Under the pieces are notes generated by a model, which saw only the letters and a list, made by a program, of their open reading frames with translations, ran no database searches and was not told the origin of the DNA. From contig JAJXYE010000121.1 in NCBI GenBank assembly GCA_021780735.1, positions 1-52,168 on the forward strand: DNA of 52,168 nucleotides, written 5' to 3'. The stretch comes from Pseudomonadota bacterium. GTDB lineage: Bacteria; Pseudomonadota; Gammaproteobacteria; Xanthomonadales; Rhodanobacteraceae. Shown here piece by piece: positions 12,353-21,772 of the stretch. Made by a program: the position numbers and the translations under genes. Within the stretch, counting starts at the first letter, position 1. Each line of letters begins with the position of its first letter.

Positions 12353-13531
12353 ATGAAAGTTGACGTACTGATCATCGGTGCCGGTGCCGCGGGCCTGATG
12401 TGCGCCATCGCCGCCGGTCAGCGCGGTCGCCGCGTGCTGGTGGTCGATCATGCCAACAAGGTCGGCAAGAAGATCCTGATGTCCGGCGGCGGGCGCTGCA
12501 ATTTCACCAACCTGGGCGTCACGCCGGCCAATTACCTGTCTGCGAACCCGCATTTCGCCAAGTCGGCGCTGGCACGCTACACGCCGTGGGATTTCATCGC
12601 GCTGGTTGAGAAGCACCGTATCGCCTGGCACGAAAAGGAACTCGGTCAGCTGTTCTGCGACGATTCCTCGCGGCAGATCGTGCGCATGCTGCTGGATGAA
12701 TGTGCCGCTGCCGGTGTCAGTGTGGAAGCGAATTGCGGTGTGCAGCGCGTGCGCAGGACGGCCGAAGGATTCGGCATCCACACGGCGCGCGGCGAGGTGC
12801 ATGCACAGTCGCTGGTGGTGGCCAGCGGTGGCCTGTCGATTCCCAGCATGGGCGCCAGCGGTTTCGGCTACGAGCTGGCACGCCAGTTCGGCCATGCCGT
12901 CTTGCCGACCCGTGCCGGACTGGTGCCGCTGACCCTGAGCGGCAAGCACCAGGAGCACTATCAGGATCTGGCCGGCGTGGCACTGCCGCTGGCCGCAACC
13001 CGGATTGGCAAACAGCGCTTCCGCGCCGGCCTGCTGTTCACCCATCGCGGCCTCAGCGGTCCGTCGATCCTGCAGATTTCATCGTACTGGCAATCGGGCG
13101 ATGATCTGCGTGTGGACCTGCTGCCCGATGTGGATGCCGGCCACTGGCTGGTCGAACAACGCGCCGCACGACCGCTGGCGGAACTGAAGACCGTGCTGGG
13201 CGAGGCGCTGCCCAAGCGGCTGGCACAGCGTCTATGCGAGCAATGGTTCGAGAGCCGGCCGATGCGTCAGTATCGCGAAGCCGAACTGACCGGTATCGGC
13301 AACCAACTCAACGACTGGCCAATGACCGCCAGTGGTACCGAGGGCTATCGCACGGCGGAGGTCACCCTGGGCGGCGTCGACACCGATGGCCTGTCTTCCA
13401 GCACCATGCAATCCCGGCTCGTGCCCGGCCTGTACTTCATCGGCGAGGTGGTCGACGTCACCGGCTGGCTCGGCGGCTACAACTTCCAGTGGGCATGGGC
13501 CTCGGCGCAGGCGGCCGGCGCGGCGGTCTGA
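12353..13531 (+). CDS. HI0933/BaiN-like NAD(P)/FAD-dependent flavoprotein
   Basis: VLIIGAGAAGLMCAI, KKILMSGGGRCNFTN, ending GLYFIGEVVDVTGWLGGYNFQWAWASAQAAG. Confidence 0.92.
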   Translation: MKVDVLIIGAGAAGLMCAIAAGQRGRRVLVVDHANKVGKKILMSGGGRCNFTNLGVTPANYLSANPHFAKSALARYTPWDFIALVEKHRIAWHEKELGQLFCDDSSRQIVRMLLDECAAAGVSVEANCGVQRVRRTAEGFGIHTARGEVHAQSLVVASGGLSIPSMGASGFGYELARQFGHAVLPTRAGLVPLTLSGKHQEHYQDLAGVALPLAATRIGKQRFRAGLLFTHRGLSGPSILQISSYWQSGDDLRVDLLPDVDAGHWLVEQRAARPLAELKTVLGEALPKRLAQRLCEQWFESRPMRQYREAELTGIGNQLNDWPMTASGTEGYRTAEVTLGGVDTDGLSSSTMQSRLVPGLYFIGEVVDVTGWLGGYNFQWAWASAQAAGAAV

Positions 13532-13670
13532 GGCGAGCCGCCCGAGGCGTCACCTGTCACGGAAAATTCCGGCTTGACGCTGCCGCCCGGCGGCTGCAGC
13601 ATCAACAGGTGCCGTTGGCCTGAGCGCGGCGGTGATCCGGAGCCAACCCTGACATCACACGGAAGAGAGC

Positions 13671-14309
13671 ATGGCCACGATAAAGAACGGCAATCTGATC
13701 GATCCGGAAGTCGAGCTCAAACTCTATCCTTCGATCGAACACGGCGCACTGAGTCACGTCGCTGCGATCGTGATGCACCGGACCGATTCGTCCAGCGCGG
13801 CAGGCACCTTCAGCGCCTATGCCGGCGGCAAGCAGACCGGGGCCCACTTCCTGGTGGACAAACTGGGCAAGATCTACCAGACCGCGAGCGTCGACAAGGT
13901 CTGCTGGCACGTCGGCATCCTGGTTGCCCGTTGCGAGGTGGAAAAGAGTTGCGACCCGCAGGAGCTGAAAACCATCGCGACCTTGCTGCACAAGAAGGGC
14001 GAGAGCTTCAGCACGCGGGCGAAGAACCTGTCGCACCACGAATTGACCAAGACGTACCCGATGCGATACCCGTCCAACAGCGACTCTCTCGGCATCGAGG
14101 TCGTGGGGATGTTTCTGCCGGCGCAGAAGGCCTTTGAAAAGCCGACGTCGGAGCAACTGAAGTCGGTGAAATACCTGGTGGACATCCTGGTCAATTCGTT
14201 CAAGCTGAATCTGCTCAGCGACGTCTATGCGCATGGCGCAATCGCCCGCAAGGAGGTCTCCGAGGGCGCCCAGTTGCTGCACTACCTGCAATCCGGGGCC
14301 AAACCATGA
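13671..14309 (+). CDS. N-acetylmuramoyl-L-alanine amidase (Amidase_2/PGRP-like), no evident signal peptide
   Basis: VMHRTDSSSAAGTFSAY...AHFLVDKLGKIYQTA..CWHVG...SLGIEVVGMF...YAHGAIARKEVSEG pattern of the Amidase_2 fold. Confidence 0.75.
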   Translation: MATIKNGNLIDPEVELKLYPSIEHGALSHVAAIVMHRTDSSSAAGTFSAYAGGKQTGAHFLVDKLGKIYQTASVDKVCWHVGILVARCEVEKSCDPQELKTIATLLHKKGESFSTRAKNLSHHELTKTYPMRYPSNSDSLGIEVVGMFLPAQKAFEKPTSEQLKSVKYLVDILVNSFKLNLLSDVYAHGAIARKEVSEGAQLLHYLQSGAKP

Positions 14310-14701
14310 GAGTGGCCGCTGCCTTGGCGATGCTGTGCCTGACCGTGCCGCTGGTGTGCTCGTGTCGGCCGGTGCGGAAGGCGAACCGGATCGAGGTCGT
14401 CGCCATCGCCAGGGTGGTTGACCGGAATCAGCCCGACCACGACATGTGCAGCACCCTGACAATGAGCAAGGCGGATGTCGTCCGCTATTTTGCGCTGGCC
14501 GATGTGGTGGACGCGGGCGAGTTCCACGATCAGGCCATCATCCTGCCATGCAAGTACCAGGGCTCGATCAGGATGGGTGGCCACGTGTATCAGTGGGAGA
14601 TATTCGCCGGTGGCGCCGGTTATCTCTACGATGGAGCGGCGGTCAACAAGCGATACGTGTGCCGGGAAAGGTGTCTCGCCGCCTTGCCGAACCTGCAATA
14701 G
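14306..14701 (+). CDS. small putative lipoprotein/periplasmic protein, translationally coupled to the amidase
   Basis: ATGA overlap with 13671-14309; N-terminal hydrophobic stretch MRVAAALAMLCLTVPLVCSC with lipobox-like Cys; further Cys residues. Confidence 0.65.
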   Translation: MRVAAALAMLCLTVPLVCSCRPVRKANRIEVVAIARVVDRNQPDHDMCSTLTMSKADVVRYFALADVVDAGEFHDQAIILPCKYQGSIRMGGHVYQWEIFAGGAGYLYDGAAVNKRYVCRERCLAALPNLQ

Positions 14702-14791
14702 CCGCGCGCCTGCATTGCTTCGCCGGGCCCGCTGTGGTTCCTGCGCTCAGCCGGTGATGCTGCGTCGAACCACTCGGGGAGACAACCACGC

Positions 14792-15223
14792 ATGTTGATC
14801 CACGGCCAGTGTCATTGCGGCAATATCGCCTTCGACCTGTACTGGGAGCCCGATCCGGCCAGGATCCCCGCACGCGCCTGCAGCTGCAGCTTCTGCAGCA
14901 AGCACGTTGGCGTGTGGACATCCCACCCAGCTGGCAAGCTGAGGATTGCCATCAGGGATCCTGCATTGGTGTCGCCCTACGTCTTCGCTACACGCACCGC
15001 CGAGTTCCACGTCTGCGCCCGTTGCGGTGTTGTACCTGTGGTTACCAGCCGCATCGGCGGGCGTGTTTATGCCGTGGTCAACGTGAACACCTTCGAGGGC
15101 ATCGATTCGGCGCTGCTGCAGCACGCTTCGGCGAGCCTCGATGGCGAGGGCAGGGATGCCCGGCTTGAGCGGCGGCAGCAGAACTGGATCTCCGATGTGG
15201 CCTGTCTCGAGGGCGGCGACTGA
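14792..15223 (+). CDS. GFA (glutathione-dependent formaldehyde-activating enzyme-like) family protein
   Basis: GQCHCGNIAF, ACSCSFCSKH, FHVCARCGVVP zinc-binding Cys pattern. Confidence 0.87.
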   Translation: MLIHGQCHCGNIAFDLYWEPDPARIPARACSCSFCSKHVGVWTSHPAGKLRIAIRDPALVSPYVFATRTAEFHVCARCGVVPVVTSRIGGRVYAVVNVNTFEGIDSALLQHASASLDGEGRDARLERRQQNWISDVACLEGGD

Positions 15224-15336
15224 TCCGATGGCAGAGCCGGACATACCGCCTCCGGCATGGCCAAAAGCCCCCATTTCGCGCATCCTCAACGTCCCGCGTG
15301 CTTGACTGTGCGGCGGACAACGACGAGGGACGCTAC

Positions 15337-16224
15337 ATGAAAGTCGGATTCATCGGCCTCGGTGCCATGGGCGGCGCGATGGCAGGCAACCTGATCGCGG
15401 CGGGTCATGCGTTGACCGTGTGGAATCGCTCCAGCGCATCCTGCGAACCGCTTGCCTTGCTCGGAGCCAGGGTGGCGTCAACGCCCGATCGCGCGGCGCA
15501 GGGCGAGGTGCTGTGCAGCATGCTGGCGAACGACGAAGCGGTGCGCAAGGTAATACTGGACAGCGGACTGCTCGACGCGATGGAACGCGGTACGGTGCAT
15601 GTCAATCACGCGACGGTTTCGCTGGCGCTGACCAGACAACTGGCCAGCGAACATGACAGGCGCGGCCTGGAGTACGTTGCCGCGCCGGTGTTTGGCCGCC
15701 CGGACATGGCGGCTGCGGCAAAGCTCAATATTCTCGCTGCGGGCAAGCCTTCGGCGATCGACAAGGTGTTGCCGTTGCTGCAGGCGATGGGCAGCCAGGT
15801 GTGGCCGATGGGCGAGGCAGCCGAACGCGCCTGCGTGGCGAAGATCGCCGGCAATTTCATGCTGGCCAGCGCGATCGAGAGCATGGCCGAGGCGACCGCG
15901 CTGACCCGGGCCTACGGCGTCAGTGCGGCGGACTTTCTCGAGGTGATGACCAGCACCCTGTTCGCCTCGCCGGCCTACCAGGGCTACGGCAAGCTGATCG
16001 CCGAACAGCGCTTCAAGCCGGCCGGCTTTCCCTTGCCGTTGGGATTCAAGGATGTGGGACTGGCCCAGTCGGCAGCGGAAGCGGCGCGGGTGCCGCTGCC
16101 GTTCGCCGGTGTGCTGCGCGACAGCCTGCTCGAAGCGATGGCCGCAGGCGACGAGGATCTGGATTGGTCGGCCTTGTCGATGGTGGCGGCGCGTCGGGCG
16201 CATCTGGACGAGCGCGGGCAGTAG
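15337..16224 (+). CDS. NAD(P)-dependent oxidoreductase, 3-hydroxyisobutyrate dehydrogenase family
   Basis: KVGFIGLGAMGGAMAGNLIAAGHALTVWNRS; C-terminal GFKDVGLAQSAAEA. Confidence 0.9.
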   Translation: MKVGFIGLGAMGGAMAGNLIAAGHALTVWNRSSASCEPLALLGARVASTPDRAAQGEVLCSMLANDEAVRKVILDSGLLDAMERGTVHVNHATVSLALTRQLASEHDRRGLEYVAAPVFGRPDMAAAAKLNILAAGKPSAIDKVLPLLQAMGSQVWPMGEAAERACVAKIAGNFMLASAIESMAEATALTRAYGVSAADFLEVMTSTLFASPAYQGYGKLIAEQRFKPAGFPLPLGFKDVGLAQSAAEAARVPLPFAGVLRDSLLEAMAAGDEDLDWSALSMVAARRAHLDERGQ

Positions 16225-16244
16225 CGGTTTCGCCGGCGCTGCGA

Positions 16245-17135
16245 TCAGCGCAGATCGGAGCCGGGCCAGTCCAGCGTGCCGTCGATGACGATATGACTGT
16301 GTCCGCCGGTCCAGATCACTGCGCCATCGATGTGCACGCGCAGCCGTGCATCATGGCCGATCTCGCGGCCCTGGCTGACCGCATAGCCGCGGGCCAGCGA
16401 GCCCTGCGGTTCGGCATGCGCGATGTAGGCGGCAAGCAGCCCGTTGGCGGCGCCGGAAGCGGGGTCTTCGACGATGCCGACGCCGGCCGGGAAGGCGCGC
16501 ACGGCCAGCTGAAAGTCGCTTCCACTGCTCCGCGCAAATGCACAGAGGCCCATACTGTCGCTGGCCTGGGCCAGCGCGAGAATCGCCGCATGATCGGGTT
16601 GCCAGCGGCGCAGGCTGGCTTCGTCGGCCACTTCGGCCAGCCACCAGCGTCGGCCGCCATCGACCAGCGCCGGCGCCAGCGCGCCCGGCTCGACGCCGGC
16701 AAGGCAGGCCGCTAGCAGCGGATGTGCGTCCATGCCGGTTTCCAGAATGCGCTCGCCAGGCGATTGCAGCAGCAACTCGCGATCGGCGCCGTTGCCTGCA
16801 ACGAGGATCGGCAGCACGCCGGCGCCGCACTCCTGCCACAGCAGGCCGTCCCGCGGCGTGGTCAGTCCGCATGCGAGCGCCACATGCGCGCTGCCGATGC
16901 TGGGATGGCCGGCGAATGGAATTTCCTTGTGCGGAGTGAAGATGCGCACGCGATAGCTTGCTTGCGGGTCGCTTGCGGGCAACAGGAAGGTGGTTTCGAC
17001 CAGCGCCGTCCAGCGCGCGAAACGCTGCATCGCCGGGGTGTCCCAGCAATCCGCGCCGATCACCACACCGAGATGATTGCCGCCACCGGGGGTGGCAGCG
17101 AAGACGTCCAGATGCAGGTAGCGGAGCAGGGCCAT
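16245..17135 (-). CDS. PhzF family phenazine biosynthesis-like isomerase
   Basis: LDVFAATPGGGNHLGVVI, ETTFLLP, RIFTPHKEIPFAGHPSIGSAH, EDPASGAANGLLAAYI. Confidence 0.9.
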   Translation of the reverse strand: MALLRYLHLDVFAATPGGGNHLGVVIGADCWDTPAMQRFARWTALVETTFLLPASDPQASYRVRIFTPHKEIPFAGHPSIGSAHVALACGLTTPRDGLLWQECGAGVLPILVAGNGADRELLLQSPGERILETGMDAHPLLAACLAGVEPGALAPALVDGGRRWWLAEVADEASLRRWQPDHAAILALAQASDSMGLCAFARSSGSDFQLAVRAFPAGVGIVEDPASGAANGLLAAYIAHAEPQGSLARGYAVSQGREIGHDARLRVHIDGAVIWTGGHSHIVIDGTLDWPGSDLR

Positions 17136-17336
17136 GGATTCGTTGGGGCCGCAAGCGGCAGTGCAGGGCGCTGCATGATAGCGGTGTGCCGTGGCCAGGG
17201 GCAGTGACGGTTAGGCATATCGGTGCATGGGCAGGAAATAAGCCCGCTCGCAGCCCGCCCGGCGCGCGCAAGGTCGACAAGCCCGGATCGGCAGGCCAAG
17301 ATGCCAGCTTTTGCATCCCTCGCTGCGGAACCGTAC

Positions 17337-17942
17337 ATGCCGATCACCCTGGTCATCATCGCCATTTCCTGCATCGTCTCGTTCATGGCGTTCAACAACA
17401 GTCGCCTGATGAACGACCTGATCCTGTGGCCACCGGCGATCACCCGCCAGCGCGAATATCACCGGTTGGTCACCTATGGCGTGGTGCATGCGGATTTCGG
17501 GCACCTGCTGTTCAACATGGTCACCCTGTTTTTCTTCGGGCAGCAGATGGAGCCGTTCTTCACCCAGATGCTGGGCCCACTGGGATTTGCGCTGTTCTAT
17601 ATCGGTGGGCTGGTGCTCTCGATCCTGCCGACTTACCTGAAGAACCGGGCGAATCCGAATTACCGCAGCCTCGGCGCCTCGGGGGCGGTATCGGCGGTGC
17701 TGTTTGCCTATATCCTGCTGGCGCCGTGGCAACGCATCATCGTGCTGGTCGTACCGATGCCGGCCATCGTCTACGCGCTGCTGTATACCGGTTATTCGCT
17801 CTACATGGATCGCCGCGGGCAGGGCAACGTCAACCACAGTGCGCATCTTTGGGGCGCGGCGTACGGCGTGATTTTCACCCTCCTGGTCAATCACCGGGTG
17901 CTGCCTCATTTCATCGATGCACTGACCCACCCGGGCTATTGA
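17337..17942 (+). CDS. rhomboid family intramembrane serine protease
   Basis: HADFGHLLFNMVTLFFFG, SLGASGAVSAVLF (GxSG), NHSAHLWGAAYG; start trimmed to ATG 17337. Confidence 0.88.
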   Translation: MPITLVIIAISCIVSFMAFNNSRLMNDLILWPPAITRQREYHRLVTYGVVHADFGHLLFNMVTLFFFGQQMEPFFTQMLGPLGFALFYIGGLVLSILPTYLKNRANPNYRSLGASGAVSAVLFAYILLAPWQRIIVLVVPMPAIVYALLYTGYSLYMDRRGQGNVNHSAHLWGAAYGVIFTLLVNHRVLPHFIDALTHPGY

Positions 17943-18077
17943 ATCGCGCTGCCACGGTTCGACCTGCTGTGCTTCGGCGGTCGCGCATGAATGATTCTTG
18001 CACTGCATAGTGCCGTGGGTGGGCGAGGCGCGCATACTGGGTCAGGCTTTCATCGACCACCGCAGGAGAACCAGCGC

Positions 18078-18725
18078 ATGGCTATGACACGCAAGTCGGC
18101 TACCGGGAAGGCCGCGGCAGGGAAGGCGATTGTCGGCAAGGCTGCCATCAAGACCAAGGCGGCGAACAAGCCGGCACCACGCAAGGCAGCCGCAAAAAAG
18201 GCGGCACCCGGGAAAGCGGTGGCGAAGAAGGTTGCGCCGAAGAGAGTTGCAACCAAGAAAGCGGCGCCGAGGAAGTCGGCAGCGAAGAGTGCGGCCACGG
18301 CGAAGGTCAGCGCGAGGAAGGCTGCCTTGAAGAAAGTGACGGCAGGGAAGGCTGCTGCCGCAACACCGCTGAAAAAGCCGGCAACCGTGAAGAAGACCGC
18401 CATCAGCGACCTTGGCAGGAAAGTCGTCGCCGGCAAACCGGTCGCAACGCGCACGGCGCCGACAAAGGTTGCGACAGGCAAGCGCGCCCCGGCCGTGGAT
18501 GCGCCGATCAAGCACATCAGTCCGGAAGAGGCGGTGGCGCACATCCAGGCGCTGCTGAACGCCAAGCACGAACGTGTGCAGCAAGACCCGGGCTGGCCCG
18601 GTGCCGGTGCCGCGACTTCGGCGCCGGGTGGTGCGGCGCTGCATCCGGCAGCAATCGCCGATGCCGCTGGCGATGGCCGGGTCAAAGCTCCACAGCGCAA
18701 CGATCAGGCCAAACGCAAGGGGTGA
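18078..18725 (+). CDS. Lys/Ala-rich histone H1-like (AlgP-like) protein
   Basis: MAMTRKSATGKAAAGKAIVGKAAIKTKAANKPAPRKAAAKKAAPGKAVAKKV repeats; long antisense ORFs here are shadows. Confidence 0.75.
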   Translation: MAMTRKSATGKAAAGKAIVGKAAIKTKAANKPAPRKAAAKKAAPGKAVAKKVAPKRVATKKAAPRKSAAKSAATAKVSARKAALKKVTAGKAAAATPLKKPATVKKTAISDLGRKVVAGKPVATRTAPTKVATGKRAPAVDAPIKHISPEEAVAHIQALLNAKHERVQQDPGWPGAGAATSAPGGAALHPAAIADAAGDGRVKAPQRNDQAKRKG

Positions 18726-18861
18726 TCGGTTCTTCATCGTGGCCGCCACGACAAAGACCCGCGTACGTGCCATGCGGCCACCCGGAAACCGGCAGGGACT
18801 CAGTACCCGTTCAAGCGCAATGGACTACGGTGGCATCGTCACCGCCGTTGGGAGCTGGATC

Positions 18862-19290
18862 ATGAAACGCCTGTTGGCCGGCCTTGCACTGATGACTGCC
18901 GCGGCAGCGCTCTCGGGCTGCTACTACGATCCTGGCTACAGCTATGTGCGCAGCTCCGGCTACGCCGGCGACGCGTACTATGGCCGCGGAAGCGATGCCT
19001 ATTACGCCGCGCCTGGCTACTACGATGGCTATTACGGTGGCGGTTACTACGGCAATGCGTATTACGGCGACGGTTACTACGGCTGCTGCTACGGGCCGGC
19101 GCTGGGCATCGGCGTGGTTGGCGGTTATTACTCACGGCCCGGTTATCGTCACCATGACGACGATGATCGTCGTGGTTATTCGCATGGTGGATATCATGCT
19201 CAGGGCGGGCGTGGCCGGCCGCCATCCTCCCGTCACTCGCGCGGCGGCGACCATCCGCGCGGTGGAGAACGTCACGATCACCGCCACTAG
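18862..19290 (+). CDS. Gly/Tyr-rich small lipoprotein, His/Asp/Arg-rich C-terminus
   Basis: MKRLLAGLALMTAAAALSGCYYDPGYSY lipobox LSGC; GYYGGGYYGNAYYGDGYYG low-complexity core. Confidence 0.75.
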   Translation: MKRLLAGLALMTAAAALSGCYYDPGYSYVRSSGYAGDAYYGRGSDAYYAAPGYYDGYYGGGYYGNAYYGDGYYGCCYGPALGIGVVGGYYSRPGYRHHDDDDRRGYSHGGYHAQGGRGRPPSSRHSRGGDHPRGGERHDHRH

Positions 19291-19321
19291 ATCGGCCTGA
19301 CCATTCGGGCAAAATCGAGGC

Positions 19322-20437
19322 ATGTCTCCGATCCGCCCGTCCTCATCGGCCAGCTCCGCGCCAAGGCGCATTGTCATGGCGGCGATGTGCCTGGTGCTTT
19401 CCGCCTGCGGCAGTCTTCGCTACTACGCCCAGGCCGCGCGCGGGCAGGGCGAGCTTCTGATGCATCGCCGCGATGTCGGCAGATTGCTGCGCGATCCGGC
19501 CACCGATCCGCAGCTCGCCGCACGCTTGCGACTGGCGCAACAGGCGCGCCGGTTTGCCTCAAGCCGGCTCGGTCTGCCGGAGAACCGCAGCTATACCGGC
19601 TACGTTGCGCTGGATCGCCCATTCGTCGTCTGGAACGTGTTCGCCGCACCGCGCTATTCGGTGCAAGCGGTGCCGCAGTGCTTCCCGATTGCCGGATGCG
19701 TGGCCTATCGCGGCTGGTTCAGCGAGGCCGCCGCCACGGCGGATGCGGCGCGACTGCAGGCCAAGGGGGACGACGTGTGGGTTGGCGGCGTGCCGGCGTA
19801 TTCGACGCTGGGCTGGTTTGCCGATCCGATCCTTTCCAGCATGTTGCGCTGGGATGACGATGAGCTGGCCAGCACCATCTTTCACGAGCTGGCGCACCAG
19901 CTGATCTATGTAAAGGACGACACCGCGTTCAACGAGTCCTTCGCCACCTTCGTGCAGACCGAGGGCCTGCGCGAATGGCGCCGCTCGCGTCACCTGCCGC
20001 CGCCGGATGGTCAAGCGCAGGCCATGGACGACGGCTTCACCAGGCTGGTCCTGGCTCTGCGCGAGCGCCTGAAAAAGCTCTACGCCAGCGGCGAGGATGA
20101 CGCGGCGATGGCGGCCGGCAAGCGCCGCGAAATTGCCGACTTCCGTATTCGCTATGAGCAATGGCGCCAGAGCAACTGGCCCGATGACCATCACTACGAT
20201 GCCTGGGTGGCAAGGCCGATCAACAACGCCAGGCTGCTGCCGTTCGGGTTGTACGACCAGTGGACGCCGGCATTTGCCGCGCTGTTCGAGCGGGCGGGAG
20301 GCAACTGGCCGTCCTTCTACGCGCAGGTGCGCAGATTGGCACGGGAATCACGGGAGCGGCGCACCTCCGCGCTGCGGGCATTGTTGCCGGCTGCGCGCCC
20401 GCCGAGCGCCGGGGCGGTGGCCGGCGACGCCGATTGA
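19322..20437 (+). CDS. predicted zinc aminopeptidase (COG4324-like)
   Basis: Lipoprotein-like N-terminus (LSACGSLRYYAQAARGQGELL), HExxH motif TIFHELAHQLIYVKDDTAFNESFATFVQTEG. Confidence 0.87.
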   Translation: MSPIRPSSSASSAPRRIVMAAMCLVLSACGSLRYYAQAARGQGELLMHRRDVGRLLRDPATDPQLAARLRLAQQARRFASSRLGLPENRSYTGYVALDRPFVVWNVFAAPRYSVQAVPQCFPIAGCVAYRGWFSEAAATADAARLQAKGDDVWVGGVPAYSTLGWFADPILSSMLRWDDDELASTIFHELAHQLIYVKDDTAFNESFATFVQTEGLREWRRSRHLPPPDGQAQAMDDGFTRLVLALRERLKKLYASGEDDAAMAAGKRREIADFRIRYEQWRQSNWPDDHHYDAWVARPINNARLLPFGLYDQWTPAFAALFERAGGNWPSFYAQVRRLARESRERRTSALRALLPAARPPSAGAVAGDAD

Positions 20438-20444
20438 GCCGGGC

Positions 20445-21527
20445 TCAAGCCGGCAGGAACAGTTGCAGCAGCTCGCAATCCGCGGAGCAGTTGGCGTAGT
20501 GCTGCTGCACCCCAGCGGGAACCACGAAGGCATCACCCGCCGCCAGCGCCTGCGCCGGGGCGGTGTCGACGTGCAATTGCATGCTGCCGGCAAGAACGAA
20601 GGCAAATGCGAACTGCTTCTGCTGCAGTGTCGATGTATCGGCTGCGGCCTCTTCCACGGTTCGACGGATGACGCAGGCCCCGGCCAGGCCGCCGGTGGCG
20701 GTGGCGATGCCGAGGTCGCGACGAGTCCAGCCGCCTGGCTGCGGGCTCCAGCGAGCGTGCTCCTGCTGGTGGAAGACAAAGCGCTGGCCGGCGTAGTCGC
20801 GCTCGGTCAGATGGCGGCCGGTAGGCAGATCCATCCGATGATCCAGCCACGTCATGTGTTCGGCCGGGCTGCCGATCTCGATCACTTCCAGCCCGTCCGA
20901 CGCTTCCAGCACCCGGTGCCGGATCTGTGGCGGCTGCAGCACGCAATCGCCCGCACGCATGACAAACGGTTCGCCCTGATCCTCGTACACCAGTCGCACC
21001 CAGCCGTTGAGACAGTAGATCAGCTGCAGCTGGATGTCGTGATAGTGCACGTTGTCGCCGACCGGTCCGCCGCGCGGAATGCGGATATGCGAGGCGATGA
21101 ACCGGCCGCCCTGGCGATCGGGAATCAGGTCACGGTACTGCATGCCGGCCCGACCAGCTTTCCAGTTGCCGGGCTGATCGTCCATGCGCTGGATGCAGAG
21201 ACGGGATTGCAGTGGCGGCATGTGCAGCGGCGGCCTGGCCGGAGCGAATTCGATTTGGGTTCGGTTGGGGGCGACCAGGACGGCATGAGCTTCGTCGCGA
21301 GCCATTCCCAGCCGGAGGACGCCAGGATCTCCGTGAAACTCTGCGTCCAACAGGAGGCGCAGCCCGTAGCCGCTGAGTTGGGCGCTGCGCGGTTCGTCGG
21401 CCGGCATGATGGCGTCGAGGCGAAAACCCAGGGTCTCGATGAAAAAGCGCATGGTCTGGGCAAGATCACCGGCTGGCAGCACACATTGTGCCAATTCGAT
21501 GTCAGATCCGGCAGAAATTTCATGCAT
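20445..21527 (-). CDS. VOC/glyoxalase-like domain fused to two cupin domains
   Basis: N-terminal VOC-like LAQCVLPAGDLAQTMRFFIETLGFRLDAIMP; two cupin segments (VHYHDIQLQLIYCLNGWVRLVYEDQGEPFVMRAGDCVLQPPQIRHRVLEASDGLEVIEIGSP and FAFVLAGSMQLHVDTAPAQALAAGDAFVVPAGVQQHYANC); start codon uncertain (21545 also possible). Confidence 0.75.
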   Translation of the reverse strand: MHEISAGSDIELAQCVLPAGDLAQTMRFFIETLGFRLDAIMPADEPRSAQLSGYGLRLLLDAEFHGDPGVLRLGMARDEAHAVLVAPNRTQIEFAPARPPLHMPPLQSRLCIQRMDDQPGNWKAGRAGMQYRDLIPDRQGGRFIASHIRIPRGGPVGDNVHYHDIQLQLIYCLNGWVRLVYEDQGEPFVMRAGDCVLQPPQIRHRVLEASDGLEVIEIGSPAEHMTWLDHRMDLPTGRHLTERDYAGQRFVFHQQEHARWSPQPGGWTRRDLGIATATGGLAGACVIRRTVEEAAADTSTLQQKQFAFAFVLAGSMQLHVDTAPAQALAAGDAFVVPAGVQQHYANCSADCELLQLFLPA

Positions 21528-21772
21528 GTGCAGGTGTTTCCTCATGATCCGGATCAAGCCGGGCATGCGTTTTCCTGGACTGGGCCGGAGGGCTGCGGTC
21601 GCATGGTGAACGCGGATGGCCGCCCTGTGGCCTGGCCAAGGTTGCATCGACGGCGTTTCGGACAGTGTATGCCAGTCGTGGCAGCGGGCTCGATCGCGCT
21701 TGCCTGTCGGGCAGCTGAACGGACGCCCGTTTGCACATTGAACTCACGTCGCTACGCACACACTAAGCCCGT

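Noticed and set aside
18042-18773. Two long antisense ORFs (Cys/Leu/Arg-rich and Ala/Phe-rich) opposite the AKP-rich gene
   Set aside because: Artefact of the repetitive lysine/alanine codons read in reverse.
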